64,000 bases of DNA, taken from Hofstenia miamia. Lineage: Eukaryota > Xenacoelomorpha > Acoela. Where the stretch lies: contig SCFE01000031.1 in NCBI GenBank assembly GCA_004352715.1, positions 2,070,919-2,134,918 on the forward strand, given 5' to 3'. This document shows positions 24,400 through 36,100 of the stretch, one piece after another. How positions within the stretch are numbered: position 1 is the first letter of the stretch; the number at the start of each line of letters is the position of its first letter. The notes under the pieces were generated by a model. It saw only the letters and a program-made list of their open reading frames with translations, was not told the DNA's origin and ran no database searches. The position numbers and the translations under genes were made by a program.

Positions 24400-26161
24400 T
24401 GGAAAGATAAGATATGATAAGATATTCTTTATTCAGATAATATTTTCAATTACAAGACTTGTTATTATCTGAATGGCGACAAAAATATAACAACTACAAA
24501 ATTTTTTCTGGAAATTAGTTGCGCGTTATTGTATAATCTTTATTGTAAAATTTGAATCCTAACCATGATTTACCCAAAATGAATTTTTCTTTCAACATAA
24601 ATGCTTTCAATTTTCTTTTAAGCTTAATTACACTCTTATTCATTTTAATTTCATTTGGTAATCGATTCCAATTGCGAATTTCAACATTAATAAAAGACTG
24701 TTGCTTGATTTTTTTACGAAATTTAATGCTAGTATAATGATTAGTTCTTCTATTGCGCTTACGACAAAAGTTTGGAAATGATATTAAATTATAAGGAGGT
24801 AAACAATTTGTTATCTTAAAACGTTAATTTGGAAACAGCATGGATGACAAAATGTAATTTCTTCTTTTGGGGGAGTTTTTCTGACAACCATTCAATGCCC
24901 ATTTTAATTGTATTGTAAGTTTTTATTAATGATTCATTTAAATTTGCATAATTAAGATGACTAATAATTAAAGCATGAAATAATTGCATCATATTGGCAG
25001 AGGGTAAATGTTCAGCTACGTGTGATTTTGTTTAAATACTAATGGCCATGCGCTTCAAAATTTCTTTTAATTGTATGTCAATTTTTTTTAGATAGCCAAT
25101 TAGAGAAAGTCATATTCAATTTGACGCACTGAATTCTACTGGTTAGATAACTAGATATTAATTCAACGCTACTTTCAGAAAATTCTAAGTTTTCTAATTT
25201 CATATATAAGATATCGTGATTAATAGAAGATCAAGACAGGCCACAGCAACAAACTGATCAAAGTCAAGAGATGATCTCCAATTTTCGGTAGCCTGAAAAA
25301 GAGCATCATCAGTTGAAAAATTCTTGCGGAAAACAAATTGCGTTTGTGACATTAATTAGTGTTTTGAAAGATTATGTGAGAGTCGTTCGGAAAATTTAAT
25401 TTATTTGCGAAGTAATTGAGATCGGCCTATAATTAGTAACTAAAATAACATCTTTCTTTTTGAAAACAAGAGTAATATATACTTGTATCAAACAATTTGA
25501 AAAGTTGTTTTGTTTTAAGGATTAATTGAAGATGAAATTTAGAGGTTCAGCAATTATAGAGGCAGTTGCTTTTAATATCCAGGAAGGAACTTTAAATGGA
25601 CCACTAGATTTATTGGGTTTTAGTTTATTAATTGCTTTAACCATTTCGTAAGTAGTCGAAAAATGAGTTGGGGTGTTTTATTATTATTTGGTGATTGATG
25701 GTTGATATATAATCTTTAAATCGGCGAAACCTCATTTTCTTCATGTGGTGTGGAGTAAGCAGTGCAATGTTAAAAGCTCTTCCTTTGATTGTTGAAGGGA
25801 GCTAGAAGTAGCATCCCGTAAGGATTAATCAAATTCCCTTAAAATAATGTGTATATATGTATTGTTTGAATTTAATGATGTTATTCAGATCAACTATGAG
25901 ATATTTAATAGTAAATATTTATCTGCATATAGAATCTCTTATCTTAACTTATCTTAATAATGTTAAGACTGTTTGGGCCTTAACGCTGTGCTAATATTAT
26001 ATCTGTGCTTTGAGGTATTCCCATCAAAGACAATCTGACAAGAGAATTCTGTTCACAAATAGAACTTATGGATGATTCCTTTTTCTAGCAATGACATCGC
26101 AATATATTATTATCTAGGATCTTGAATAATTTTAGAAAAAACAGACATATTTCCCTCAACT
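24400..26161 (-). mobile_element. LINE remnant, copy A (reverse transcriptase, deleted core)
   Basis: Read on the minus strand, 25640-25400 gives the RT N-terminal part (MVKAINKLKPNKSSGPFKV ... IFN-stop-SL ... VTNYRPISITS). The 25260-25100 part retains INHDILYMKLENLEF in shifted frames. The stretch holding the catalytic YADD is deleted relative to copy B. The 3' end near 24440-24400 carries AATAAAG and repeated ATCTTATC, a plausible LINE tail. The copy ends at the lone N (26162). Confidence 0.75.
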
Positions 26162-27926
26162 NTTTTTTTACGAAATTTAATGCTAGTATAATGATTAGTT
26201 CTTGTATTGCGCTTATGACAAAAGTTTGAAAGTGATATTGCATTATAAGGAGTCTTAAAAAACTTGATCAAAATATTAAAAACAAAGTTGATTTGGAAAC
26301 AGCATGAATGAAAAAATTTCATTTAGAGGAGTTTTTCTGACAAACATTCATTATACCCATTTAAATTGTAACAAAAGTTTTTTACTAATGATTCATGACT
26401 AAAGCATGAACCAATTGTATCATATTGGCAGAAGGTAAATGTTCAGATACATGTGATATTGTTTAAATACTTATTTCTTTTACTTGTAGCTTGTATGTTA
26501 ATTTTGAGTCAATAGTTATGCCTAGATATTCGAAAGATTCTTTAGGGGAGACTGAGATGTTATTAAGAGTAAGTGAACAATTTGATAGTAATACACTTCT
26601 TCCCTGAGGATTCAGAATGAAAATTTCAGTTTTTTCACAGTTGTTGTTTAAGTTATACATGGTAAAATATTAAATCAATTTTTCACAATTTTGTTCTATA
26701 TCATTTATTACCTGATTTAAGGATGCACATGTATTTCCCACTAAATATGCATGTATCATCGGCGTATTGAATCAATTGACCATTCGTATATTGATGCAGG
26801 TCGTTTACATGTACGTTAAAAAGTAGCGGTCCAAGAATAGCACCTTACGGTACTCCGTTTTTTAAAGATATCCATTTAGTGGAAGTATTCAATTTAACGC
26901 ACTGAATTATTTTGGTTAGATAAGATATTAATTTGCCGCCAATTTCAGAAAATCCTAGCTTTTCTAATTTCATATATAAAATATCGTGGTTAATAGAGTC
27001 AAAGTCAGTCAAGAGATGATCGCCAATTTTCGATAGCACACGAAAGAGCATCATCAGTTTAAAAATTCTTGCGGAAACAAAATTATGTTCTTAAGATTAA
27101 TTGGTGTTTTGAAAAGTGATCATTGGTCACTAATTTTTATTACGTAAGAGTCGTTCGAAAATTTTACTTATTGGCGAAGTAATTGAGATCGGCATATAAT
27201 TAGTAACTAAAATAACATCTTTCTTTTTGAAAACAAGAGTAATATATACTTGTATCAAACAATTTGAAAAGTTGTTTTGTTTTAAGGATTAATTGAAGAT
27301 GAAATTTAGAGGTTCAGCAATTATAGAGGCAGTTGCTTTTAATATCCAGGAAGGAACTTTAAATGGACCACTAGATTTATTGGGTTTTAGTTTATTAATT
27401 GCTTTAACCATTTCGTAAGTAGTCGAAAAATGAGTTGGGGTGTTTTATTATTATTTGGTGATTGATGGTTGATATATAATCTTTAAATCGGCGAAACCTC
27501 ATTTTCTTCATGTGGTGTGGAGTAAGCAGTGCAATGTTAAAAGCTCTTCCTTTGATTGTTGAAGGGAGCTAGAAGTAGCATCCCGTAAGGATTAATCAAA
27601 TTCCCTTAAAATAATGTGTATATGTATTGTTTGAATTTAATGATGTTATTCAGATCAACTATGAGATATTTAATAGTAAATATTTATCTGCATATAGAAT
27701 CTCTTATCTTAACTTATCTTAATAATGTTAAGACTGTTTGGGCCTTAACGCTGTGCTAATATTATATCTGTGCTTTGAGGTATTCCCATCAAAGACAATC
27801 TGACAAGAGAATTCTGTTCACAAATAGAACTTATGGATGATTCCTTTTTCTAGCAATGACATCGCAATATATTATTATCTAGGATCTTGAATAATTTTAG
27901 AAAAAACAGACATATTTCCCTCAACT
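25409..27926. repeat. ~750-bp near-identical direct repeat either side of a single N
   Basis: 25409-26161 and about 27174-27926 differ by little more than one base change and a 2-bp TA indel. Sequences next to them (24700-25408 versus 26163-27173) are clearly diverged copies of the same LINE. The first near-identical copy stops exactly at N 26162. Confidence 0.9.
26163..27926 (-). mobile_element. LINE remnant, copy B (reverse transcriptase with YADD)
   Basis: The minus strand carries the RT blocks in order: MVKAINKLKPNKSSGPFKV (about 27400), NYRPISITS (about 27185), FDSINHDILYMKLEKLGF (about 26990), NGVP-stop-G (26850-26840), LGPLLFNVHVNDLHQ and QLIQYADDTCIFSG with YADD at 26755-26766, then LGITIDSKLTY (about 26505). 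These are the fingers and palm of a non-LTR retrotransposon RT. Inactivation is visible: the Gln of GVPQG is a TAA stop and there are frameshifts. The clade (Jockey/CR1-like) is inferred. Confidence 0.82.
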
Positions 27927-29278
27927 TGAACATGGTCAATTTACTATACGAAACATCAAAAATATCAAAACACTAGAAACATCAATAAAATTACGATATC
28001 ATATTTGCTTTCATAAGATTTTTTTATACTTATTCGGGTGTAAGTAAAAAAAGTTCATCAAATGAAGTGATTTAGCAGCAAACTTAAGACACCAAGATTC
28101 ATTTATTTATGATTAGCAGCACTTGGAGAGAATTAAAATAATAATTAGTAAATATTTACTCTTCCCCGCAGTCTAAGCTTCAGGTGTATATAAATAATTT
28201 TTTATTGGAGAGGTTCCAGCCTCTCAAAGTTCCTTTACGAATGTATGACTACTTCAGTTTTGAAAACATCTAAATCTTGCTTTCTATAATGGGAATAAAT
28301 TGTTACCCATTTTCCCTATTTCATTCAATGTTATTTGAAAAACGTTGAGAACAAAATAGTAGAAATAAATGTATTTGTATGTTATTCTATTCATTATTAG
28401 GCTTAGGGATGTGGTCATCTTTGTGATACTTCAACAAATGGGGTTTTCCCACTCTCGCATGACTCACCTTACTTCAATGCAATTCAAAGTTTTCTTAACT
28501 TTAAACTGATGTTATTAGACAACTGAAAACACTAATGTATAAATTCTAATTTGACATTTGCCGACTTGAGTTTATTTAATAATCTTGAATTTTGTAATTA
28601 TTCTTGTTTATTCAACATTGCTTTTAGAATTCTTCCTTTTTTGTCTGAAAATTGAAAAAACTACTTCTCTCAATTTATTTAATGTTATCTTAACATGAAT
28701 TTGTATTTCATTTTAAGATAAAATTAAGTTGTTTAGAAGAACTAGGATGGCTTCATTCTGTATATAACAACGCGCCAATCCGTTTTCCATAACAATTGAA
28801 ATGAAAAGCAATTACTATCAATGTATGTCCTCAATATTTGGCATCACTAGTGAAGTTTATAGAAAACTAACAAACTTAAATTCTTGAAATGAAGAGTTAA
28901 TATTCAATTTTTGGCTTTAATTGGCCATAGGAAATGCGATTGTAGAGCTTACAAGAAGCTGCATAGCAAAAATTCAAAATTGATTTTGTGTGATTTTCCA
29001 TTCTCTTTGTTGTTTTATGCTTGATTTTTTTCGTCATACAGTCTTGAGATTTGTGCGGCACTTTTTACATACAGAAGCAATTTTGCATAAAATATTTGAC
29101 AAATCTTCAAGAGTAGTTTGCTATTTTAAATTTATTTTTAAGACTTTTTACTAAATAACTGGTAAAAACTGCCTACATCATATCCTAAATGAGCCTAAGT
29201 GTGCGTATTGGCAATATTTAAATCTCTTTTATCAAGAATGTTCACAAAGTAGATAATTAATGAAATACATGTTTTTAA
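27927..29278. other. No gene recognised
   Basis: AT-rich sequence between the LINE cluster and the 3' end of the TMEM94 gene; no recognised exon or repeat. Confidence 0.5.
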
Positions 29279-29284
29279 TTTATT
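29279..29284 (-). promoter_or_regulatory. Candidate poly(A) signal of TMEM94
   Basis: AATAAA on the minus strand about 285 nt beyond the TMEM94 stop codon. It is the first exact match I find downstream. Confidence 0.45.
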
Positions 29285-29568
29285 TGAACACTATTTATGT
29301 TTGCTTGTATTTTATAATAATAAAAATGTTATTTTTTACTCGCAACATTAAAACGCGATGAGTATATTTAAATCCGTCGATGAGACATAGTGAGTATGCG
29401 TCACATGTGGTTAATATTAAAAATATGAAAAATTAATAAATGATTCGTTGGTAAGTAAAGTAAGCTACGAAAATTATTCAAATTTCTCATTCACTACAAA
29501 TTTATAAAAATCTACTAATACTCTTTATCATCATATAAATACAATTAAGATTTAAAGACAGGAATCTA

Positions 29569-30135
29569 TTAGAAAGGAGAATTCATGCCAAGTTTAGTAC
29601 CAAATTGAAGTTTAGTTCTGCGATGCACACGAACGGCGCGTCGAATTTCCAGCACTTTAACCATCTCGCTAATGACAAGGGCGACGACAGCCCACAGGAT
29701 ACCGAGTATCCAGGAGAAAGGTGAAACAGTGAGCGGGTTGAACTTACTGGACAGATAGCTCTGTATGTCAACCATCATGTACAAAAACTGAAGAATTATA
29801 ACTAGTGGGGCAGCAAAACACCAACCGAAGTTGCTCAGTGGCATCTTCTGCCAAATGAACTCACGCTGGTGCACAAAACTTGCCGAGATAGCCACAAAGT
29901 TCAAAACGAGGAGGCATGCGGCGGAGTTCTGCGAGACGTTCAACCCCGCTGAAAAAGCTCCGTGATAACCGTTCCAAGGTTGGGTAGAGTTTTTGTTGCC
30001 ATGGAGCATGTGGCACTTGGAGCCAGTGGTCTTCACTTGGCAGAAAGAGTGCAGATTCAACAGATGAGTGATACAGACTATTAGTATAGATGGCAAGAAA
30101 CGCAAGCAGTAGGATAAAACGAAATCAGCAAATTG
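29569..30135 (-). CDS. TMEM94: TMEM94 last exon, terminal membrane segments and tail
   Basis: 188 codons plus TAA. Hydrophobic segments LRFLPSILIVCITHLL, AACLLVLNFVAISASFVH, FGWCFAAPLVIILQFLYMM and SWILGILWAVVALVISEMV are followed by a basic tail ending KLGMNSPF. An extracytoplasmic loop contains Asn-Ser-Thr and Asn-Val-Ser glycosylation sites. Acceptor TTTTTTAG. Confidence 0.95.
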   Translation of the reverse strand, partial: QFADFVLSYCLRFLPSILIVCITHLLNLHSFCQVKTTGSKCHMLHGNKNSTQPWNGYHGAFSAGLNVSQNSAACLLVLNFVAISASFVHQREFIWQKMPLSNFGWCFAAPLVIILQFLYMMVDIQSYLSSKFNPLTVSPFSWILGILWAVVALVISEMVKVLEIRRAVRVHRRTKLQFGTKLGMNSPF

Positions 30136-33100
30136 CTAAAAAACATTTAATTAGTGGAATATAAATTGAATTTCACTTTTCCCATCAACAATTAATTCAA
30201 GTCGTGACAGTAGACTGCATTACATTAAGTAATGAAGTAGTAACTACAGCGCAATGCTTGACAACTCTGTTTTTAACATTTATGAATCACATTGCAATTT
30301 TTAACAACTTCAACTGATGTTAGCTTGCGAATTTCATTAATTATCAAAACACGGTATTAAAATTGAATGATGACAGTCACTTTAATTGCTGGAGGCACAT
30401 CTTTAAAAAGGGAAATAGGAATTTTAAATGTGTGTTATTATAAATTTGAATGAATAGGGAGAAAAGTGTTTAGTATAGGTTGCCAACTGGGAGAGAATCG
30501 ATCAAGTTTACAGTTCCCCAGTGCCTCCATCTCAGATCACCATTGATTTCCATTGTTTGCATTCCTAGTTGAAATTAAATATTAAGAAAAATTTGGTTTA
30601 TCAATTCATGCTTTGTTAATAGACGAAACAAAACATGTCCGATAAGCAATGTGCGATTACAAAACAAACTCTAAAATACTTGACAATTATCCTGACGTTT
30701 CCCAATCATTTATTGTCACACACACAAAAACTAAACGAAAAGCAAAACACATGGCCGTGAATTCAAAAATGCGAAATTGGCGGATAAAGGAACATGCCAC
30801 GTTATGAATGCCAGTTAAAATTAAGCTGAAAACCTAAAATATTCCGTCAAACTTGGAATTTGATTACCGGAAATTGTTTCCCACACATGATCAAATGCCA
30901 GTTGCATGCTAGAAATACATAAACTGCTCTCATTCCTTCGGGTATCAAAATTAGACTTAATTATTGTATGATTAGAAAATTCGAAAAAAATATAAATTTA
31001 GCAGCCAGCGACAATAAAAGTATCAGTACAAACAGGCAAGACACTTTGAGTTGATCAACCGCATATACATTTCAACTGCGATTTTGTTAGAAGGCTCATT
31101 TATAGTGTGAAGGTAGGTACCAGACGTCAAGAGCAATTATCAAAATGTGCAATCTATCAATTCAATAATTCGTTGGGCAAAAAGAAAAGCGATAATGTAT
31201 ATTTTGATTAAAGTTCTTTCTAAAAAACAATAGTTGTATCAATCTTTTGAAATCAAAAAGTTGTGAAGCTTTCTTAATGCAACTAGGTGACCTTTCCTAA
31301 CTTTTATTGGAGATTATAACCCTCTAACAAAACTTTTTTAAATATCTGCTCATCTTATGTATGGTATTTTTTCCTAACCGGGGGCAAGGTCCTCAATTTT
31401 TTGTATAAACCTTATAATTCCTAGGATGAAAAACGTACGTAAAATAAGCAAAAAAATATATTTATTAAGCTAAGAGTAAATTCTAATGAATTCCATCATT
31501 TCCAATTGCTAAAAACTAATATTTAATATCTTTTTAAAAAAATCCCAAATTTTTGAATTTTACAACGTCATCAAAATAATGATGGCATCACTATTCTGAA
31601 CATTCCATGATAGTATTGAAAAGAAGCATATTTGCGCAAACTTTCGTTTTTAATGTACTCCAAGAAGGAGAAAATCTTCCCTGCCTAGGCCTGAGGAGCA
31701 AATAAAACCCAGGTCATATAGGGTTGACATGTGACCACAATCTACACACTGAAATAGTCAGAGGAATCTGTTGCATTTAGCAAAAATTATAAAAAATATA
31801 ATTCTTGTCTTTTAACTCATTTACCAATTCATTATGCAACTAACCTACTTCATCAAGTTAACCTCTTAACCTAACACTTTTGAAACGATTAAATGTGACA
31901 AAAATGAAATGAAAACGCAATAATAAATGAATTTCTGATATTCCCTTTCCCACGACGTCATTGGAATTAAAATATTCAATGAAATAAAAAAAATAATTCT
32001 AATATTTCTCATCGCAGTAAGCAAAATTTTTACGAATGTGCAATTAATTCAAAAAATAAAAGAATAACTCATACTTTTACAAAGATAGATTGGGCCGTTG
32101 AACCCGAATAAAAAATCGTGAATAGCCCCTAATTGGCAATTTGTCCAAAAATCTCAGATTGAAATTTAGTTTAGTAGGCCGATAAATTTGATACTTAGTA
32201 GTAAAGTGGAAAACTCATTCCTTGCATTAAAAATAAAAATTCAGAGCAAAAGCAGAAATAGGTATATACATGTAAACTTATTTCTGACTTCTGTTTTAGC
32301 ATGCAGGAATTCGATAACATACTAATTGCTTCAAAATAACCCAATAAATTGATATTTGAAGATATAACTACCCTACCCTTTTAGGGTATATTGCTAAATT
32401 AAATGACTGGTACATTTCAATCGATCAAATTTGAAAAGATTTGTCAAAGAAATTAAATTATGGTTACATTAAAATTAAAAAATTGAATTAAGAATGATGT
32501 CTAAAATGAATTAGACGTCGCCACTGCTATAGTTCATCGATCTTTATAACAGTCATAATTTTAAAATAACATGAGCAGACACGCGCCTAAAAATTTTTGA
32601 ATGGGGGTAGTTCAATTTTTTCCTAAACTTATCATAAAAGCATTATTTATGTGGAAGTTATACAAAATCTAATCCTATCTTGGAAAATATGGAATGATAT
32701 ATGAGGTTCTTACAAAGACATTAAGATATATATTTATACACATGTGAACTAGTATTTATGACGTCTATTGTTCAAGTGAAAGCAGAAAACATTTTGGAAA
32801 AAAATTTTTATCACAATATTCACAAAAATCTGTAATTCCATATAAAGTTTAAATAGTTTTTGTAACAGAGCTTGCCCCCCCCCCCTAAACTTAGACTGGT
32901 CATGAGTCGATTAACAACAACGTAATATAGTAAAAATTTTTATACAATAAGACGATTATTCATAGATAAATGACCTAACCTGGATACTTTGTAATTCATT
33001 CAAAAATAAACACTTAATTAACATGCAATGGCGAAAGCCGCTAAAAATGAAGAGTTTATTAATTGAATTTAAATTTGTGGATGAAAATAGTGATAGAGAA

Positions 33101-36100
33101 ACAAAGAGGATGATTGTTGGTTAAAGAAACAGCATTTAATTACTTGCTAAATATTATTGTGTCTCCAGTGAAAGGTACAAAGAAAAGTTATTAAAACACA
33201 AAAAGCTATCACTGCTTAGACATTATTTTTACAGAGCGTTGACTTAGGAAAGTCGCCCAATCAAATTTAATTTGGTTTCTTCAAGATTGGAAAGATGATA
33301 ATATTGACAGGTTAATGTCTTTGTCAAAATGAAACAATATGTGGGAAGTAAAAGAAAGAAGACCTTAAAAATAATACAATGTCAAAAATAACATACCCTT
33401 CTGGAAAATGTTTGTGACCGTTTTATTGTTGTACGCATGTTTTCCACACCAGCGATATTAAGAGGGTTGGAGAGAAAGGCAGAGCTGAGCAGCGGGAGAA
33501 TCAGGCCCACAAGCCAGAGCAATAGTGAACCACTCAGCGGTGGAGGGAGAAAGAATATATCACAAATCAACTGAAGAAACACCAGCGACAGATGACAAGA
33601 GAGAAGAAACGTCATTGCCACTTTCAGATTCTCATCAATACAATAGGCCTAAATTACATATATATATATATGTGCAAAACCTAATTTAACTGATATGCAC
33701 TTATATAAATCCGGGATAAATCAAGTAATACTTTGGTGCAAACTGAAAGAGGCTACCACAGAATTTCAAATGATTAATTGTAATCAAATATATAGTTTCA
33801 TCTTCTAGATTGCTATTATTTGGAACATTTTGTCCAATTCAGATCATGTGATACCGAATTTACGCTCAATTGCAAACAACGTGATAAAAAGAATAGTTAA
33901 AAACATGTGTGATCCATTAATAATCGGACTAAAAAATAAAATATGAGGTTGGCAACTAAGTTTTGGTACTTCATTTAATGTATTTTATTTAATTGGACTC
34001 TAATTAAAGTTGTCTATGTTTATCAAACTTTGAATAATTAAAATGGAATTTTCAAGTTGAGAAAAATTCATTTTAGTGTTGATCTTCTAATGCAGAAAAG
34101 CTGCTCCAAACATTTGCATTCTAATAAGGAGAATGAAATAACAACACGTGACTGGTGCCCATTTTCCACCAAAGAATTTACATTTGTTTTGGTTTCTTTC
34201 AAATGATGTGTGATGCTTCGTTTAATAATATGTAAAACTATGTGATTGGCTGGACAGCTTATTCTCATCAAAATCTTGTGATTTCTACTGGGGATACTTT
34301 ACTTATTAAATAGTTGTTAGTTTCATTAACTAAAAAGGCGGCAAGTTAGTTGCCAACGAAATACTTAATTTCAAGTAGAGTTAACATGTTTTAAAAAACA
34401 ATGCAAAAATCGATTTAAAACAACTATGCTTTAAACATGTAAACACAAGCAGGAACATATTAAAATGAGAGAAAAACGACATCGCATTTAAAGTGGTTTG
34501 TTGAACAAGTAAATTTTTTAGCGATGCTTTCAAATGAGATGATGGAAGTATCACAAAAATAAAAACTGCACTTCAAAAGCCATTATTTAAAAACATCTTA
34601 AAAGATAAAGCAGATTATTAATATAACAGCATTAAGGAATATAAAAACAATATGCCTTCCACTGCAGATACATGTAAATGATAAATCCAAAAATTTCAAG
34701 AATAGTGCTATATATAGAAACACAGAATGCCTAGAAAATTTAAGAAACAATTTAAATGTTAGTGTCGGTATTTTGTGCATCTAAATTAATCTACTACCAG
34801 CTTGTATGAACTACAAACTAGAAATCTGCAAAATTACAAAATAGAGTTGTCTGCAATCAGTCAATTATTGATGCAAGATCCATGAAATATTTTGGTACTA
34901 TGATAAAAGATTATTAGTAATATTCTGATACAGGTCTCAGTTGCAGTCCCATGCTATCCATTGCTACTGAAGCATTTAGTCCAGGTCCCCATCCCATGAA
35001 AGGAGTAAATCTTAATTCAAGCAATTCAGAAGAATAATAATGCTTTCAACCCATTCTTAATTAAATTTCCTGAATTAGATATGTAAAATCTTATTGAATT
35101 ATTGTATTATGGTCACTTAGTCATTGGCAAATATACTTTGAAAAGTTTTTTTAATCATTCTAACCCATCGTATATATTGATGTAAATAGATTTATGATTC
35201 TGAATTAGCTTACAGAAACAATCCTGACATAAACGACAAGATCATTGGGCAAAGTCAAAATTGGACAAAATCGATTTACAGTCATAAATTATCATACTTA
35301 TTACGAAGTTCATTAAATAAAACAAAGCAAAATTTAAAATATTGAATTTAACCTGAATTATCCTAGCGTTACCATATGGTAACGCTAACATATTTGGCCA
35401 CACTGCATTAAGAAATGATCAAATTGCAATCTATTGCATGTTTTGACAACATAATATTTTCACTACATTTTTCAAATGTCATAAAAATTTTTGCAGCTAC
35501 ATGAGGACTGCAGTTAGAGCAATTTTCCAAAGAAAGAAATCTTAAATAAAAAATTCAGGATAATTCAGGTTAAAATGCTTTCAAAAACCATAGCCGTTGT
35601 TTAAAAAAATATATCTTAAATGCCGCTTTCGGTTAATGCTAAGAAAAATAGATTCGTATAATAAAGATATACACAGCCTTCCTAGACTCCTAAAATTATA
35701 GATTGCAATGAATTATAAATTAATATTTAAATAAGAGCTTAATACAGTGGGCTTTCAATAACTAAAATTCACACAAATGACTATAGATTTAGTTAAAGAG
35801 ACGAAATCGATGTAGGTTTCACAGAAAACACATTATAAATTTAGCAATAATCTTAGAAATTAAAATTGACAAAAATCAAAATAATTAACAGTGATGTGCC
35901 ACTTTAAATCATACACGCTTTGATTAGAATACTAGAATTGGGAAAAGGGTTATTTAAAACCTACTTTTCCAATCTAAGTATAATGCGAAATACAAGCTAG
36001 ACAAGGTTTCATTATCCTTCAAAAATGTTTTAAAATGCTTCTATTCTATTCAGAAAAAATTTCAGTTAAACTGTTAACCAACAAGTAAATTACAACACAT

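Noticed and set aside
24552-24737. Plus-strand 61-codon hydrophobic frame
   Set aside because: Antisense shadow of LINE copy A.
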